A stretch of 64,000 nt of DNA from Persicaria tinctoria (lineage: Eukaryota; Streptophyta; Magnoliopsida; Caryophyllales; Polygonaceae). The notes below the pieces were generated by a model. The model was not told where the DNA came from. It was given only the letters and a program-made list of their open reading frames with translations, and did no database searches. Positions within the stretch are counted from its first letter, which is position 1; each line of letters starts with the position of its first letter. The translations under genes were made by a program, and so were the position numbers. Positions 38,381 through 50,977 of the stretch are shown one piece after another. Location: the NCBI GenBank assembly GCA_037127255.1, contig JBANSL010000019.1, positions 13,415,001 through 13,479,000 of the forward strand. Direction: 5' to 3'.

Positions 38381-38584
38381 CTAATTCCCAAATCTAGTAA
38401 AAATTTGATTTTTCATGTTGTTTCTTGTGATTAATCATATTCATTGATGATTTATTGGAATACCAATCAAGAACAATTACTTAGTATGAAATATTTTGTC
38501 TAGCTAAAAAATAATAATTTATTTTTTAAAAAAATGGTGAATTATCTTTTCCCCTAATTAATAGTATTGGATATATAGGAGACT

Positions 38585-41133
38585 AATTAAAGAAAGTGCT
38601 TGGGAAGCTGATAGCGCCAAGTCAGAGTGCATTCGTGCCCGGGAGACTCATCACTGACAATGTGCTGGCAGCTTTCGAGGTTTTTCATTACATGAAGACA
38701 AGGAGAGGAGGAAAGAAGGGTTATATGGCCTTGAAGCTAGACATGGCAAAGGCCTATGACCGAGTGGAATGGGGTTTTTTGGAACATTGCTTGAGGAGAT
38801 TTGGGTTTGAGGAACGTTGGATTACGCTGGTAATGAAATGTGTGACAACAGTGAGCTTCTCGGTCCTGATTGAGGGTACTCATTCGCCGACCTTTCTTCC
38901 CAAAAGGGGGTTGCGACAAGGAGACCCCTTGTCACCATATCTGTTTCTGTTGTGTGCAGAAGGGCTGTCCGGAATGATCAGAGTGAGTGAATCCCACAAC
39001 CGACTGAAGGGGATCAAAATAGCACCAACAACTCCTCCCATCTCGCACCTTTTCTTTGCTGATGATTGCGTTCTGTTTCTAGGAGCATCCTGTCAACAAA
39101 GCACGGAAATGATCAATATCCTCCATACTTATGGAGCTGCATCCGGACAACAGGTGAACTTCTCGAAATCTGAACTTTCTTTCAGCAAGAATGTTAGTGA
39201 TGAGAGCAGGAAGGATCTGCAGGAGATATTGGGTATTCGGGAGGTGTCTAAACATGAACGATACCTTGGGTTGCCCACCATGATTGGGAGATCGAAGAAA
39301 GTAATTTTTGAGCAGCTGAAGGAGAGAGTTTGGAAGAAGATGAAGGGTTGGAAGGAGAAGACCCTATCAAGAGCCGGGAAGGAGGTGCTAATCAATGCGG
39401 TTGCCCAGGCTATCCCCACATATACTATGTCTTGTTTTCTTCTTCTAGTAGGGCTTTGCAAGGAAATTGAGATGATCTTGTGCAATTTCTGGTGGGGGGA
39501 GAGTGCCGGAAAACACAAAACTCACTGGATGAAATGGAAGCGAATGTGTAGAGCGAAGGTCAAGGGAGGGATGGGATTTAGGGACTTGGAAATCTTCAAC
39601 AAAGCTCTCCTATCTAAGCAAGCTTGGAGGATAATGCAAGAGCCTGAATCTCTTCTTGCTAGGTTGATGAAAGCGAAATATTATCCCCGAGGATCATTTG
39701 AGCAGGCGGCAATGGGTCACAACCCAAGCTACACTTGGCGGAGTATAATCAGCGGTAGAGAAGGGCTGCTTGAAGGAATGGTTTGGACAGTGGGGAATGG
39801 ATCGGATATAAGGGTTTGGGAGGATAGGTGGATACCCCGGCCGCAAAGCTTCAAGGTCGTAGGGAACTTTTTCGGTGGGGAGTCGGATATGAAAGTTATA
39901 GATCTAATCGAATGGGAAGCAGGGAGATGGGATGAGGTGCAACTACAAAGATATTTGACAGCTTGTGACATTGAGGTGATTCGGCAAATCCGACTAGTTG
40001 ATCCTTTGGTTAAGGATCAACGGATTTGGGGGCATACGAAGAACGGGATCTTCTCTGTAAGATCGGCTTACCACCTGCTGCTTGAGAATTCTATGAGTGA
40101 GGGAACGCATGCGGGGACATCAGATGGGTCCAATTCAGAGAGGGCTTGGAGGGCCTTGTGGAAATTAAAGGTATTACCGAAGGTGCAGTCGCTGGTTTGG
40201 CGGGCAGCCACCGAAATTCTGCTGTGTAAGTCGAATCTGCTACGGCGTCGGATCACGGAAGATGGATGCTGCGATTTATGTGGCAAGGAGGAGACCAGCC
40301 TTCATGCGTTATTTGAATGCAAGAATGCGAGAAAGGTATGGAAGAATACCCCAAGGCTGGAAAGCTACTGGTTGCGATCAAACAACACTCGAGAAGCTTT
40401 CGAAGTGATCTTTAATGAAGGATCGAGCAAGGAGAGGCAACGTTGGGCGACAACGGCTTGGTATGTCTGGGGTGCTCGAAACAAGCGCATCTTCGAAGGC
40501 ATTGTGAAGCAGCCGAGCGAGATCACCAAAGAGATTGATGAGATGCTAGATGAATTTGAGTCATATAGGGACGTTGTAGCACATCCGGGGAACGCTTTAC
40601 TGCGGCAGAGCAGGAACAAAAGCTGGGAGAAGCCGTCGACAGATGCAGTCAAGTTCAATTGCGACGCCAGTGTCTCTTCAACGGGATCGGCGGCTATAGG
40701 AGTGGTGTGCAGGACTCACTCGGGGGAGATGGTGCTGGGCGGACAACGCCAGATTCAATCCACAAGTAGTATAGAGGTGGCCGAGGCTGAGAGTGTGCAG
40801 TGGGCCTTGCAACTAGCCAAGGAGAGAGGGATGAAACGGATCCATGTGGAGACGGACTGTCAGACACTTGCAAGGAAGCTGCAACAAGGGGCCAGAGGAA
40901 TGGGAGAACTATATAACCTGTTAGCAGCAATCAAAGCCCTGGAGAGTTTTTTTGAGACTGTGGTCTGGTCCTATGTATGTCGGGAGCAGAACATGGTGGC
41001 GCATGAGTTTGCGACTCTTAGACCTATATGTCATGCACTTTTTTTCTCATCATATGAACTCCCGGATAATGTTCGTTTGACCTTATTGAAGGATATGGAA
41101 TGAGATACCAGGTTTTGCTCAAAAAAAAAAAAA
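38585..41133 (+). mobile_element. Young 5'-truncated L1-type LINE (LINE-D), perfect 15-bp TSD
   Basis: The perfect TSD gatatataggagact occurs at 38570-38584 and 41134-41148. The element ends in a run of A (about 41121-41133). Its protein sequence differs clearly from LINE-A, so it belongs to another LINE lineage. The identical TSDs and uninterrupted ORF point to a recent insertion. Confidence 0.95.
38596..41103 (+). CDS. LINE-D ORF2, C-terminal 835 codons (reverse transcriptase, zf-RVT, RNase H), intact frame
   Basis: The frame is already open at the truncation point; the listed start is a GTG inside the original ORF2, not a real initiation site. Reverse transcriptase motifs are [12 protein letters not shown] (~residues 50-60), [13 protein letters not shown] and FFADDCVLF with the catalytic DD. 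The zinc-binding domain reads [17 protein letters not shown] (~560). RNase H follows with [23 protein letters not shown] and VETDCQTL, giving the Asp-Glu-Asp set. The endonuclease and N-terminal RT portions are missing, so it cannot retrotranspose. No stop or frameshift occurs over 2.5 kb. Confidence 0.93.
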   Translation: MLGKLIAPSQSAFVPGRLITDNVLAAFEVFHYMKTRRGGKKGYMALKLDMAKAYDRVEWGFLEHCLRRFGFEERWITLVMKCVTTVSFSVLIEGTHSPTFLPKRGLRQGDPLSPYLFLLCAEGLSGMIRVSESHNRLKGIKIAPTTPPISHLFFADDCVLFLGASCQQSTEMINILHTYGAASGQQVNFSKSELSFSKNVSDESRKDLQEILGIREVSKHERYLGLPTMIGRSKKVIFEQLKERVWKKMKGWKEKTLSRAGKEVLINAVAQAIPTYTMSCFLLLVGLCKEIEMILCNFWWGESAGKHKTHWMKWKRMCRAKVKGGMGFRDLEIFNKALLSKQAWRIMQEPESLLARLMKAKYYPRGSFEQAAMGHNPSYTWRSIISGREGLLEGMVWTVGNGSDIRVWEDRWIPRPQSFKVVGNFFGGESDMKVIDLIEWEAGRWDEVQLQRYLTACDIEVIRQIRLVDPLVKDQRIWGHTKNGIFSVRSAYHLLLENSMSEGTHAGTSDGSNSERAWRALWKLKVLPKVQSLVWRAATEILLCKSNLLRRRITEDGCCDLCGKEETSLHALFECKNARKVWKNTPRLESYWLRSNNTREAFEVIFNEGSSKERQRWATTAWYVWGARNKRIFEGIVKQPSEITKEIDEMLDEFESYRDVVAHPGNALLRQSRNKSWEKPSTDAVKFNCDASVSSTGSAAIGVVCRTHSGEMVLGGQRQIQSTSSIEVAEAESVQWALQLAKERGMKRIHVETDCQTLARKLQQGARGMGELYNLLAAIKALESFFETVVWSYVCREQNMVAHEFATLRPICHALFFSSYELPDNVRLTLLKDME

Positions 41134-41148
41134 GATATATAGGAGACT

Positions 41149-41355
41149 TGATCCGGTTGTGATTGTGTGGTTAACCAATTGATGTAAAAGGAAGCTGATT
41201 GTATAAATAGGAGTTCAACTCCTCATTGTAACACACACATTACTACAACAATAAATCAATTCAAGAAACTCTCTTTCTCTCTAACAAACTCTAACTGACA
41301 ACCTCCATTGAAGGAAGGTTGAATCTCGGATCACTTCTGTGCTCCAGTTTGTTAA
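41149..41355 (+). promoter_or_regulatory. LTR-like leader remnant with TATA box
   Basis: tgtataaataggag (about 41196) is followed by a pyrimidine-rich leader with caataaatcaattcaag and ctctttctctct, resembling the U3/R portion of a plant LTR. The LINE-D target lies just inside it. Termini are not identified. Confidence 0.3.
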
Positions 41356-42065
41356 ATAAGGAGTATGAAATTACTTTCAAAAAATGAATTAAAAAAGTTA
41401 GTATGGTAGATTGATCTATTTTTATTCTTAGCTAGCCTGTGGTACTAATAAATACTTAGTATGAAATTATTTTTAAAAAAAATTCGGGCAGTTTTTTTTC
41501 TCAACGAGGAGAGTACTTAATATTTTGTTTGGATAGGAAAAGGAAATTATTTTTAAAACGATTTTCCATCCAAACACATGCATTTGCAAGTTTGCAACAT
41601 ACTTGTTTTGTTGATACATTTCACGGAAATTGAAAGGCATCTACAGTAAGTACATACAAAGGAGTGCAGCCAAGTTATCCATGGTAGTTGGGAGGTTAGG
41701 TAGAAGTAAAATCAGAATCAGTTAAAACTATGCGACAGTGAATCCACCGTGTAATCCATTGGTAAAAAAAAAAAATATATATTACTTTTTTTTTTAATAA
41801 CATGGGGTTTTTGGTTCCGATATGTCGATTAATCCCCTCAGGTTTGATCCCTAGTTTATAAAGGGTTCTAACTGAAAAGCCTAACGACAAACCACCAGAC
41901 ATGCTCATCCAAATCAATGAAAACTTGAACATTCATTTATAATTACATTTTTGAAGTTGAATTTGAATTCTTAATATCTTGCAAAGGCCACCTAGATCTC
42001 GATCCATCACCACCAGAGTAAGAGTCATTATATTGGTCATATTACTTAATTCTGATCATCAAGTC
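41356..42065. other. Intergenic DNA, no gene seen
   Basis: AT-rich sequence with only short frames. The stretch near 41.74-41.93 kb (gtgtaatccattggtaaaa... ggtttgatcc) is weakly tRNA/SINE-like. Confidence 0.45.
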
Positions 42066-42345
42066 GAGATCAAAAGATTATTTGATCACTCAAGTTAATA
42101 GGTACTGGCAATGCCTGTGGGAGATCGAGATTTTGCTATCGGACGCTCTCCTCCTTCGTTCTTTCGAGGTTACTTCTTTCTCTCATATTTTCAAGGAGGG
42201 TAACAGAGTTACATATCAGATCAACGCATCTGGGTCTAGGCTCCGATGTTTCTTCATGGAATTCTGATTTAGAACTTTTGACTCTCGTCTGTAAGGACGT
42301 TCTTGGGTGGTCGCTCAGCCGTAGTTGACAGCACCCAAACTCTCG
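42066..42345 (+). pseudogene. LINE RNase H C-terminal fragment
   Basis: The frame reads WEIEILLSDALLLRSF and FSHIFKEGNRVTYQ, matching the C-terminal part of plant LINE RNase H (compare WEIELILSDVRLLLST at 36.44 kb and WNIELLQSDILLDTSS at 51.77 kb). It is short and has no clear TSD. Confidence 0.65.
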
Positions 42346-43549
42346 CATTGTAATATTATTTTCTTTTTTTGGTATATCGATCTATTGCTACATTGGATGG
42401 TGTGGGAATAACCATACAAATAGTCACAAATAATTCAATACTTGCATAGTTACATATATGATATATATGGTAAAATTTATGGAGATCATCTATATGTAGT
42501 TGAGGCACTGTGAAATACAACCGCGGAAAGCATTATTACGATTCCTTACAGGGTATGGGCATGAAAACATTAAAAGTATAGACTTATGTGAAGCATTATA
42601 TAATGTTTAGGTTACGTACACGAATACTTACATTAAAAGAAAAACCCATCTTTATGTATATTCAAAAGTTTTATGTGTGAATATTTATACGGCCATTCAG
42701 ATTTTATTGAGTATATAATAATGTATGTAATTTTAAAATTCAAATGATAAATTAATTATTATATTATATTTTATTATTATAAAATATTAACACTTTTATT
42801 ATTGATAAAAATATTGATATTTTATATAATTTAATTTTATCATGTTAAAAACGTATGTAAATAGTAAAGGACATGTTTTGTCTAACACTCTATTTTATCC
42901 TATAAATAAATAAATTCAATTGTTTATCATTATAGTTTTTTTAATTAAAAATAGTAATAAAATAATAATTAATTTAGAATTTTATTAAAATATACATTGC
43001 ATTAATTACGATTAATGCATGTTAAATTTGATGATTATTAAAAAGTTGGTATTGCAATAACTACTATTTATCACTCGTTAAAGTTAGTGATAATTTTAGA
43101 TTCATGAATATATATACACACACAATTTTTCTTTTATAAAAACATAATTTTACATAGAATGATACTGTATATTTTTATGGATGAATATTTAATATATTCA
43201 TAGAATTTACATAATATGATATATTTATATAAAGAAAGTTTCACATGTGTACTTTTATAATTATTAATTAAATCAAAACAATACATTTTTTAAAATTTTT
43301 TAATAATAATAAAAATATGCATGTGTGTATATATATTATATTATTTTATGATTATTATTTAGAATTGCAAGAATTGAATAAGTAGATAGATTGAAAGAAT
43401 TGGTCGAACCCAATACAACCGAAATCCGAACCCAACCCAACTGAATGACAAGATTATAATTATTAGATATTACCCGAAATTCGAATGACCCAAAACCCGA
43501 ACCAGATCTCAACCTGACCCGTCCGATTGCCACCTCTAACGACTCTAAG
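42346..43549. other. Very AT-rich intergenic DNA
   Basis: Long A/T tracts and short frames only. Near 43.40-43.53 kb degenerate repeats of 'gaacccaacccaa'/'cccgaa' type occur. There is no gene. Confidence 0.6.
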
Positions 43550-44089
43550 ACCATCCGCAACCATGGGGTAACCTCTTTCATCTCTTTTTTCTCATCTTCC
43601 TATCACAACTTCACAACTCATTTATTTTTTTGTTTAAAATAATTTTAATTTTTTCTACCTCTTTCTAAAAGGTTTCCTCTACAACCATGGGAAACCTCTT
43701 TTATCTCTTTCAAATTTATTTTCACTTTTTATTTTCCTTTATATATCTTTCCCTTCATTATATGTGTATCATCATATATTATTGTGAATTATTTTTATTT
43801 ATAATTTTACAAATAAATAAAAATAGCAAGTAGTCAATATAAATATATTTTATTAAATCTAGATTAAAATATAAAAAAATTTAGAAACATTATAGCATAC
43901 GTAAATACTAATCGAACTACGAGTGACACTCCCTTGGACACTCGTAGAATGCTCAAAATGTTGTTGGTTTGGAAAAAAAAGAAGAGGATTATACACATTG
44001 GTAGGATTATGTGGATTATAATTTGGATATTCGGGTGTTTGATGATTGTTAAGCATTTGTAACATCACTTGAAAAGTTGAAATCGAGGA

Positions 44090-44157
44090 TTTTTTAGAAG
44101 GTTTGGATCAAAAGGCATATTTGGAATGGGTGAAGTATTTGGATTATTGTGATCCAT
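44090..44157 (-). pseudogene. Start of a Harbinger-type MYB/SANT-like ORF, truncated
   Basis: About 26 codons run from ATG (44157) rich in Asn/Pro, ending NPRFQLFK-stop. A neighbouring frame continues with NHQTPEYPNYNPHNPTN. Plant PIF ORF1 proteins commonly begin with such low-complexity stretches. Only this N-terminal scrap remains. Confidence 0.5.
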
Positions 44158-44707
44158 AGTTAAGAAAATAGGTGCAACTATAATAGATCAAGATGGGGCA
44201 TATATAGGGTAAAATTGGGCTCAAATTATAGAAAAAAATAAAATTAAACCAATGGGATATTTTATTTTAAAAAATAATGAAATATAAATATATTTTTATT
44301 TCATTTTAAACACTATTACAATTAATAAATACAAATGAAAAAAGAGAAGATCCTACTTTTTCATTAAAAAAAAGGAAAAAGAAAATTAGAAAAGGGAAGA
44401 GGTTACCTCTCTCTACCAAGGTAACCCCTTCCCACCTCTTACCTTTAGGGCTGTGCATCGGTCTAAAACCTAATCGAACCGGGCCGAATCGAACCGAACC
44501 GAAACCGAAAATCTCAAAATTTCAAACCGAAAGCCGAACCGAAAGCATTAGGTTCGGTTCGGTTATTTGCCGGTTTGATTTATGTTCGGTTCGGTTTTAA
44601 CATAATTGAACCGAATTTCCATAAAAAAAAAATTTAAGTATATAAATATATACACTGTATTTGTATTTATGTGTATATATACACATATTCCAATATAAAG
44701 TATACAA

Positions 44708-44744
<37 letters not shown>

Positions 44745-46991
44745 TTATATATATCACATGCAAATACAGTGATGCAAATATATATCATATATATATATAC
44801 ACTATATGATGCAAATATATATAATATATTATATATGTATATTTATGTATATATCATATGCAAATATAGTGAACTAGTACTTTTCCCGTACCTTGTACGG
44901 GTGAGTATTTTTCATGAAATTTACCGTTTTAGTTCCCTCGTGAATATATTTCATTTGAATTGTTGTCATGCTATCAATTACAACCCCTGTTATAATACAA
45001 TAACACTTACCATCACAAACAAAAGCCTCATAATTGATCAGAGGAAAATGAAAATTATGTCATCAAACGTACAGAACGATGGGTTTATTAAACCCAATTT
45101 CTCATAATAACCAATTTTACAGTAGGCAGATACTATGTGCATCAGATTGTGTTCTTCCATTATCACACCCTATGCCATGACACACATAATACACCTATTT
45201 TTTTCATTACTACACATGCCATACAAGTGAAGTCGGGAAGGACCGATACTTTGTTTTACCACAAAGAATTATTTAATTCTTGTGTTTAAACAAAATTTCA
45301 ATGATACACCAAAACTCTAAACACTTACCATGCACTTAAGAATATAATTTTATTTGAGTGTTATGTAATTTTTAGATTTTCACAATGTTCCTTCATTAGT
45401 TCCTCGCAATGTTCCTTCTAAACTCGATGTAGAAATAACCTTATAACTAAAATCAGGAGGAAATGATATGGATTCTACTACTAATGGATTCAGAAGGGCA
45501 AGACCAATAGTAGGGCTTGTTAATTACCATTGTCGATGCTAAAAATAATAAATATCGTGAGAAAATCACACCAAAATAAAATTTCCCCAAAAATAGCAAC
45601 ATTAAAAAACAACATTACATGGATATATACGATGAATCATTTTAAGGCCACTGTTGCAAGGATAATGGGTGGATATAAATAATACACCCATATTGAATTT
45701 CACTGGGAGCCTGTGAAATCGACTGATCAAGTTAGAAACTTGAAAGTTGCATTCATATGATATTTGCATATGATCATGCTCAGATTGCATATGATCCATT
45801 ATTTGTATTTTCATTTAACTTAGAAAATGTATTCATATGATATTCATGTTCTACCATTTTGTTTCGCCAAAATGAACACAACCACCAAAACAGCAGCAAC
45901 TTTAAACCATGAAATCAGCTCAACCAAGTCATAAATTAGTTCAATTTACATAAAAAAAAAATCAGAACAAAGACATCTCAATAACCTTTTGTCCTAATTT
46001 CATAATCAAAGTTGAGATTTTAGAGCACCTCTCATTTGCTAAATGCAAAACTTTCATTCATAAAAGAGGAAATCAAAGTTGAGATTTTAGAACAACTTCA
46101 CTTCTAAAATCTGGGAGGCGGATAATGCTCAACATTTATTTATTTATTTAAAAAAATGCAGTTTCTTCACAAACTCAGTGTTTACACTTTACATCAGTTG
46201 AGGGGCTTAATAATGCTCATATAGCTAGTGGGGCAATTAACAACTTTGTTATCCTCACAATCTATCAAAATTCAGCAATGACAGCGAATCGAATAGATGA
46301 ATTTTTTTTCCACACTAAACACTTTCCTTCATATGTGAATGATAGGGTATAAAATCCAACATCTACATATAAACAAAAAAAATGGAATTCAACCAAGAAA
46401 AAAGAAGAAGATACAAACTGGAATTTGTTCCTGAATTAAGTTGCTACTTCTATTGAACTCCTTAATAAAGCTCTTAAAGGCTAAAGGGGCAAAGTACAAA
46501 CAACTCTTACTGCAATATTTCCATCAGCTGGGCAAAATTTGCTGCCAAAGTTTTTGTATTGAGGGACTTTTACTAAGAAACTTTACATTTGCTAAGATAC
46601 TGGAAGTTTTTGGGTTGTAGATGCTCTTAAGATTAAACATATTCATAAAGCTAAGAAATCAGAGATGACAAATGAATTATTTAACTTAACTGGAAAAAAA
46701 ATAGAACACATTAACTTGCAAGTTTTACAGGTGAACTATCGAAAGGGAAGCGATCTTATATTGTGAAAAATGTACAACCTATAGTCTTGAGTCTCAACTT
46801 AAATCTCTCAAAATTTGAATATGGGCGTTTGTTCTCACTGCTTTACAAAGTGTGTTTACATGCTCATCAATCATCCAAGCTTATTTCTATGCATTCTTAT
46901 GCAGACACTCTCAAACCAAGACAATGCAACAAATTAAGTAGGACAAGGCTTTTTAACTCCAAGAAGGGATTTCTAGTTCAAACCCGAGCCT

Positions 46992-47549
46992 TCAGAATGT
47001 TCTGAGTAAGGTTTTGAGTTCTTCATTGGTCATGTTGTTCATCCATGCTTTGATTTTGGGTTGGAGCTTCAGTTGGAGAGCCGGGCCGGTATGGTACGAA
47101 ACCCTTTCCCTAAAAACTGGTCTCATGAATTTGTCATCAAATTTCCTCCATAGGTAGTGTGCAGTCCATGTATGGTACCTCATTAGCAACCTCAAGCTCC
47201 GGTCATTAGGTCTTTGATTGTTGTTTTCATTGTTGTTGCCGTCATCTCCATTTTCCATGAAAAGAAGCATGAGGTCGTCGAGGCTGGCAAAATCAGTGGC
47301 ATCTGAAATTGTTGGCACATTGCGTCCCAACAAAGCTTCAATAAAAGGCTTTGTTATTGAACTGAACACCTGCCATTCACAAGTTTATGATACTTGGATT
47401 GAAGCAAACTTAAAAAAAATGGCATTAACTTCTTATATAATGTTCCATTTGGATGGGAATGAAGAGACCTACCACAGTGCTGAACAAAACAACTATTATG
47501 GTAGTTGTTATCATCAGAGAATTCTCTTTCACCGTTGATTCGTCAAAAT
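46992..47549 (-). pseudogene. NHX: NHX-type Na+/H+ (cation/proton) antiporter, last two exons only
   Basis: Two minus-strand exons join in frame. 47549-47473 reads FDESTVKENSLM then ITTTIIVVLFSTV, the last membrane segment. 47369-46992 reads VFSSITKPFIEALL, then a variable Asn-rich stretch, then SLRLLMRYHTWTAHYLWRKF and DDKFMRPVF, and ends at a stop. The blocks TIIVVLFSTVVF-TKP and HYxWRKFDDxxMRPVF are diagnostic for vacuolar NHX1-like antiporters (~540 aa). The other ~400 residues, including the transport core, are absent nearby, so no transporter can be made. Both exons are open with intact splice sites. It lies wholly inside the Helitron-like element, consistent with capture. Confidence 0.85.
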
Positions 47550-47754
47550 CTGAAAACTACAACAGTTCATTGCAAATTTTAGTAAAACATCCACACCTAA
47601 GATGCTTGGTACCCAAGTTTTTATTTAAAAAAATGGAGGGGCAGATCATTTACACCATAAAAAGATTTTGATGGTTAAGATCTATCCAAATGCACCCTGC
47701 AGTACTGCATCTTAGCCAATTCCTAAAATCCATTCAAAACACATAGATACCTTG

Positions 47755-47925
47755 GCTTGTCCAGTGGCTCTATATCAACTTCCTTGGTCTCATTTCCGTT
47801 AATGTTTGAGCTGAATTTCTCGAGATAAAATTGTAACAGGGGTGTGTGACCTTCTCGAATCTCAAGGATGTCAATCTGAAGCACAACACTTCCCTTGGTG
47901 TGTCGGACCTGTTGTTGGCTTGCTG
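47755..47925 (-). pseudogene. Second exon-like segment in the Helitron-like element, product unknown
   Basis: The minus-strand frame reads QQQVRHTKGSVVLQIDILEI, then REGHTPLLQFYLEKF and ends KEVDIEPLDKP at a splice-donor-like ag|gtatct. Its composition is protein-like and it stays open for ~55 codons. I do not recognise the family, and a second frame over the same bases is also open. A captured exon is an inference. Confidence 0.35.
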
Positions 47926-50900
47926 CTCATTGTCCAGGAGTTCCTTCATCTAAAGAATGAGATTGCACTACTTACGTAGACATCAGATGCATTATGCAAA
48001 GCACTCCTTCATGGTGGTTGGGGGTCCAAAGTTGAAATTGCTTCTAAGGCTGATATATGCCTGAAAGAAATTGGTAATGGGAGGACCTGAGGAGGGCGAT
48101 CAACATTATCACAAAAATAATAATTAATTAAGTAAATAAATAAATATACATGCTAATCAATAAATTAAAATAGCTCTTTCATCACAAAAAGGAGAGAAAT
48201 AATATACTCAATCAACCAACTCACCTAAAATACCGCATCCATAAATTACAAGAGAGCAGATAACGAATCAGATCAGCTTATCAGTTAAACCTTGCCATTA
48301 AATTGGATTTAATGCATCTTCCGTCTTCTGGTTTTCACAAGCTAGACATACTCAAGTAAATTTCACCACAGAATTTGGCTCTTCTTTTTTCTCCATCCAA
48401 GTTGCAAGCCTCAATAACCCTAATCCTAAATCAGTAGAAATCAACACAAAGAACTGTATTGCTTACAAGGTACAACCAGAACAGATTCTTCAAGTACCAA
48501 AATTATACTTGTAGTCTTGTACCAATCTACCAAGACAAATTTACACTAATAATAACTAAATTAATACAGTAAGGAATTATACATGGATAAATTTTCAAAA
48601 CTGAATACTCCAACCCTAACTTCACCACATTTTCATAAAAAGTTTACATTAAACAGGGAAATTGAACACATTTTGAGTTAGAAACTGACCTTTATTAATG
48701 GAAATCAACACCAAAGAGTCGAATTAATTACAGCCGCCAAACACACTTTGTTATCGTCAAGCTTTTGCAAGAGAGGACAAGAACGAACTGAAGGGGACAT
48801 GTGAAGGCGAAGCAGAAACCTGGCAGTGACGGACTGCATAAAACTTCGATGAAAATTGCCGCTTCTTTCATGAATCGCAATTCGCAACTAAAGTGGGTCC
48901 ACCATTGATCAAACAAAACACATAAATCACCATTGATCAACATGAAAGAAGCATCAACATATCTAAAGATTTAGATTTTCTAGTTTCTCTATTCCAGATT
49001 TAGTAAATAGACTTAATTTTTCTGATTTTCAAATTCGGATGACAAAAAGGTAGTGTTTAAGAAGTACTCACCTGAGAGAGTCTCTCTTTCTTAGCCCTAT
49101 TGTTTGCAAATGTCTAAACTATGCTCCACCCTTGCAAGATCTCCAATGACGACATTAAATATTGCATCTAATCTAATTTATCTATCAAGTAAGAATAATG
49201 TGCTATAGATAAAGGTTAAAAAACAAATCTGCAAATTGCTCAGGATATCAAAGCTCTCCATAGTAAAGTGAGTAAATCTCCATTCCAAATAGGCTGATTG
49301 CAGGCATTATGCTTGGTAGAAATGGCCACTCTCCTCTGCTAACAACATGGAAAAAAAACCAACATTAACACTAACATCTCCTTCATCTACCAATCAAGAG
49401 GCACTTTAGTTTAGCAAAGAAAGATTAAACCTAAAAACCTAAATTAGAAGGCACTTTTGTGCTCAAATTGGATCTAAAATCCCAAAATTGAATCCCTTAA
49501 ACCCTTACTTTCAACAAAATTGATAGTTTCAAATCAAACACATATATAGATGGAAATCTAGTGGATTTAGAGGAAATTCATCAATCATCAAACAACTAAA
49601 AACAATCACTTATTCGGACTCAAACCAACCAAATCAAGGCAAGGTCTCAATAAATAAACCCCAAAATCACGAATTCAAGGGAAATTTATCAATCCTCAAA
49701 CATTTAACACCAATAACATATTGAGACTCATGAGCCCCAATACTTAACCTTACTGAACTTAATTAGTGCCAAAACCAACAACTTTAATAGGATCTGCAAC
49801 TTCTAAATCTCTCTCTCTCGCTCCCATTTATTGCAATTTTTGAAGCCTGCACCCTTCTCCGACCCTTGAAGGGCAGAAACATGTTGGACCACGGAGTTAC
49901 CGCCGCTTTCCCTTGTCCACAAAAGAGCATGGCAGAACCATCGCCCACGCAAATCTCCGGCGTCCACCCGACACTGGCATCGCCCTTCCTAGCGAGTATC
50001 TTCCCTCTGGCGCGCATCATCTTTGTCTCGGTGACCTCTCTTTTCCGGTCCCAAATCTCCACATCACAAATCCAAATCTCGCAGCCCTCTCCCGCCCTTC
50101 CTCCGCTACCCTGATTTCTAAAGATTATACCTCAAAATAAAAACCTAAACAGATTGGGTAGTTTAAAATGAACAAAATGAATGAAATTGTTGAGGGCTAG
50201 GGCTTTCATTTAAATCGAAAACAACAAAAATTGGTACAAAACCGTCGCCGCAACCACCTACCTGCACACTTCGACCACCGCCTCCACTCGCCCTTGCCGA
50301 CCTCACTGCCCTCGTCACCGACGTAGTTGGCTTTGTCGGCACCCGCATCCCTCCCTCCCTCCCTCAAAGCGGGGCATCATCGTTCAGATTTCTCAGACAG
50401 ATAGGGCGGAGAATCTTCCTACTTGGATCTTCCGGCAACCATGGCGAGGGCCGATTAGGGAAAATCGAGGAATTAAGAAGAGAGGAAGTACCGTTACAGT
50501 TGTGGCTTGCGAGGAGAGGAGAATTTCAGATGCGAGGAGGAGATGAGAGAGGGAAGGGGATTTGAGCAATTGAAAGAACGTGGGTGAAGAAAGCAGTTTC
50601 TTAGGCTGCTCAAAGGGTTGACACGTGGCTCAATTTTTTGTGAAGACATTGCTTCTAAAATTATAAGTATATAAGGGGTGGATATGATGCAAATACAGTG
50701 GGTATATACACTTATTTATGTAGTGTATAAAAAAAATTCGGTTTAACACAAACCGAACCGAAACCGAAAAATGAAAATTCTCAAACCGAAAGCAGGACCG
50801 AAAAACTTCGGTTAGGTTCGGTTCGATTCGGTTTGTGTTGGTTCGGCCCAAAAATTCGGCTTGAACCGAATCATGCACACCCCTACTTACCTTAAGGTAA

Positions 50901-50977
50901 ACCCCACAACCATGTGCTTACCTTTTAGCAACCTTAAGGTAAGTAAAACTCATGGTTGCCCATGCTCTTAGAGCATG

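Larger units (their letters stand above)
44873..50687 (-). mobile_element. Probable non-autonomous Helitron, 5.8 kb, carrying gene fragments
   Basis: Read on the minus strand, it starts TCATATCCACCCCTTATA directly after an A (complement of 50688). It ends in a hairpin cccgtac-aag-gtacggg followed by aaaagta and CTAG(T) at about 44873, next to a T. A 5' TC, a 3' hairpin ~10 nt before CTRR and insertion between A and T are Helitron hallmarks. Near-identical host sequence (atgcaaata(t/c)agtg) sits just outside each end, showing what was interrupted. No Rep/helicase ORF is present, so it would depend on a helper. It contains NHX antiporter exons and other exon-like pieces on the minus strand. Confidence 0.65.
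44446..50885. mobile_element. hAT-type element with perfect 8-bp TSD, middle layer of the nest
   Basis: The TSD cttacctt occurs at 44438-44445 and 50886-50893. The left TIR tagggctgtgcatcgg and inverted right TIR taggggtgtgcatgattcgg match. Inside both ends are clusters of ccgaaccgaa / ttcggttcgg. Without the Helitron-like insert it would be a ~625-bp MITE. No transposase is present. Confidence 0.88.
43550..50967 (-). mobile_element. PIF/Harbinger-type element, outer layer of a three-deep nest
   Basis: The left end gaccatccgcaaccatgggg and the inverted right end gagcatgggcaaccatgag are inverted repeats flanked by taa/tta, the TWA target preferred by Harbinger elements. On the minus strand an ORF starts at 44157 as MDHNNPNTSPIPNMPFDPNL, which resembles the start of the MYB/SANT-like ORF of plant PIF elements. 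It stops early (LFK-stop), so the element is a deletion derivative. Excluding inner insertions it is about 1 kb. A near-identical segment recurs at the window's right edge. Confidence 0.6.

Noticed and set aside
46992..47549. Functional NHX antiporter gene at this locus
   Set aside because: Only the last two exons are present and the transport core is missing within the element, so a captured fragment is the better reading.
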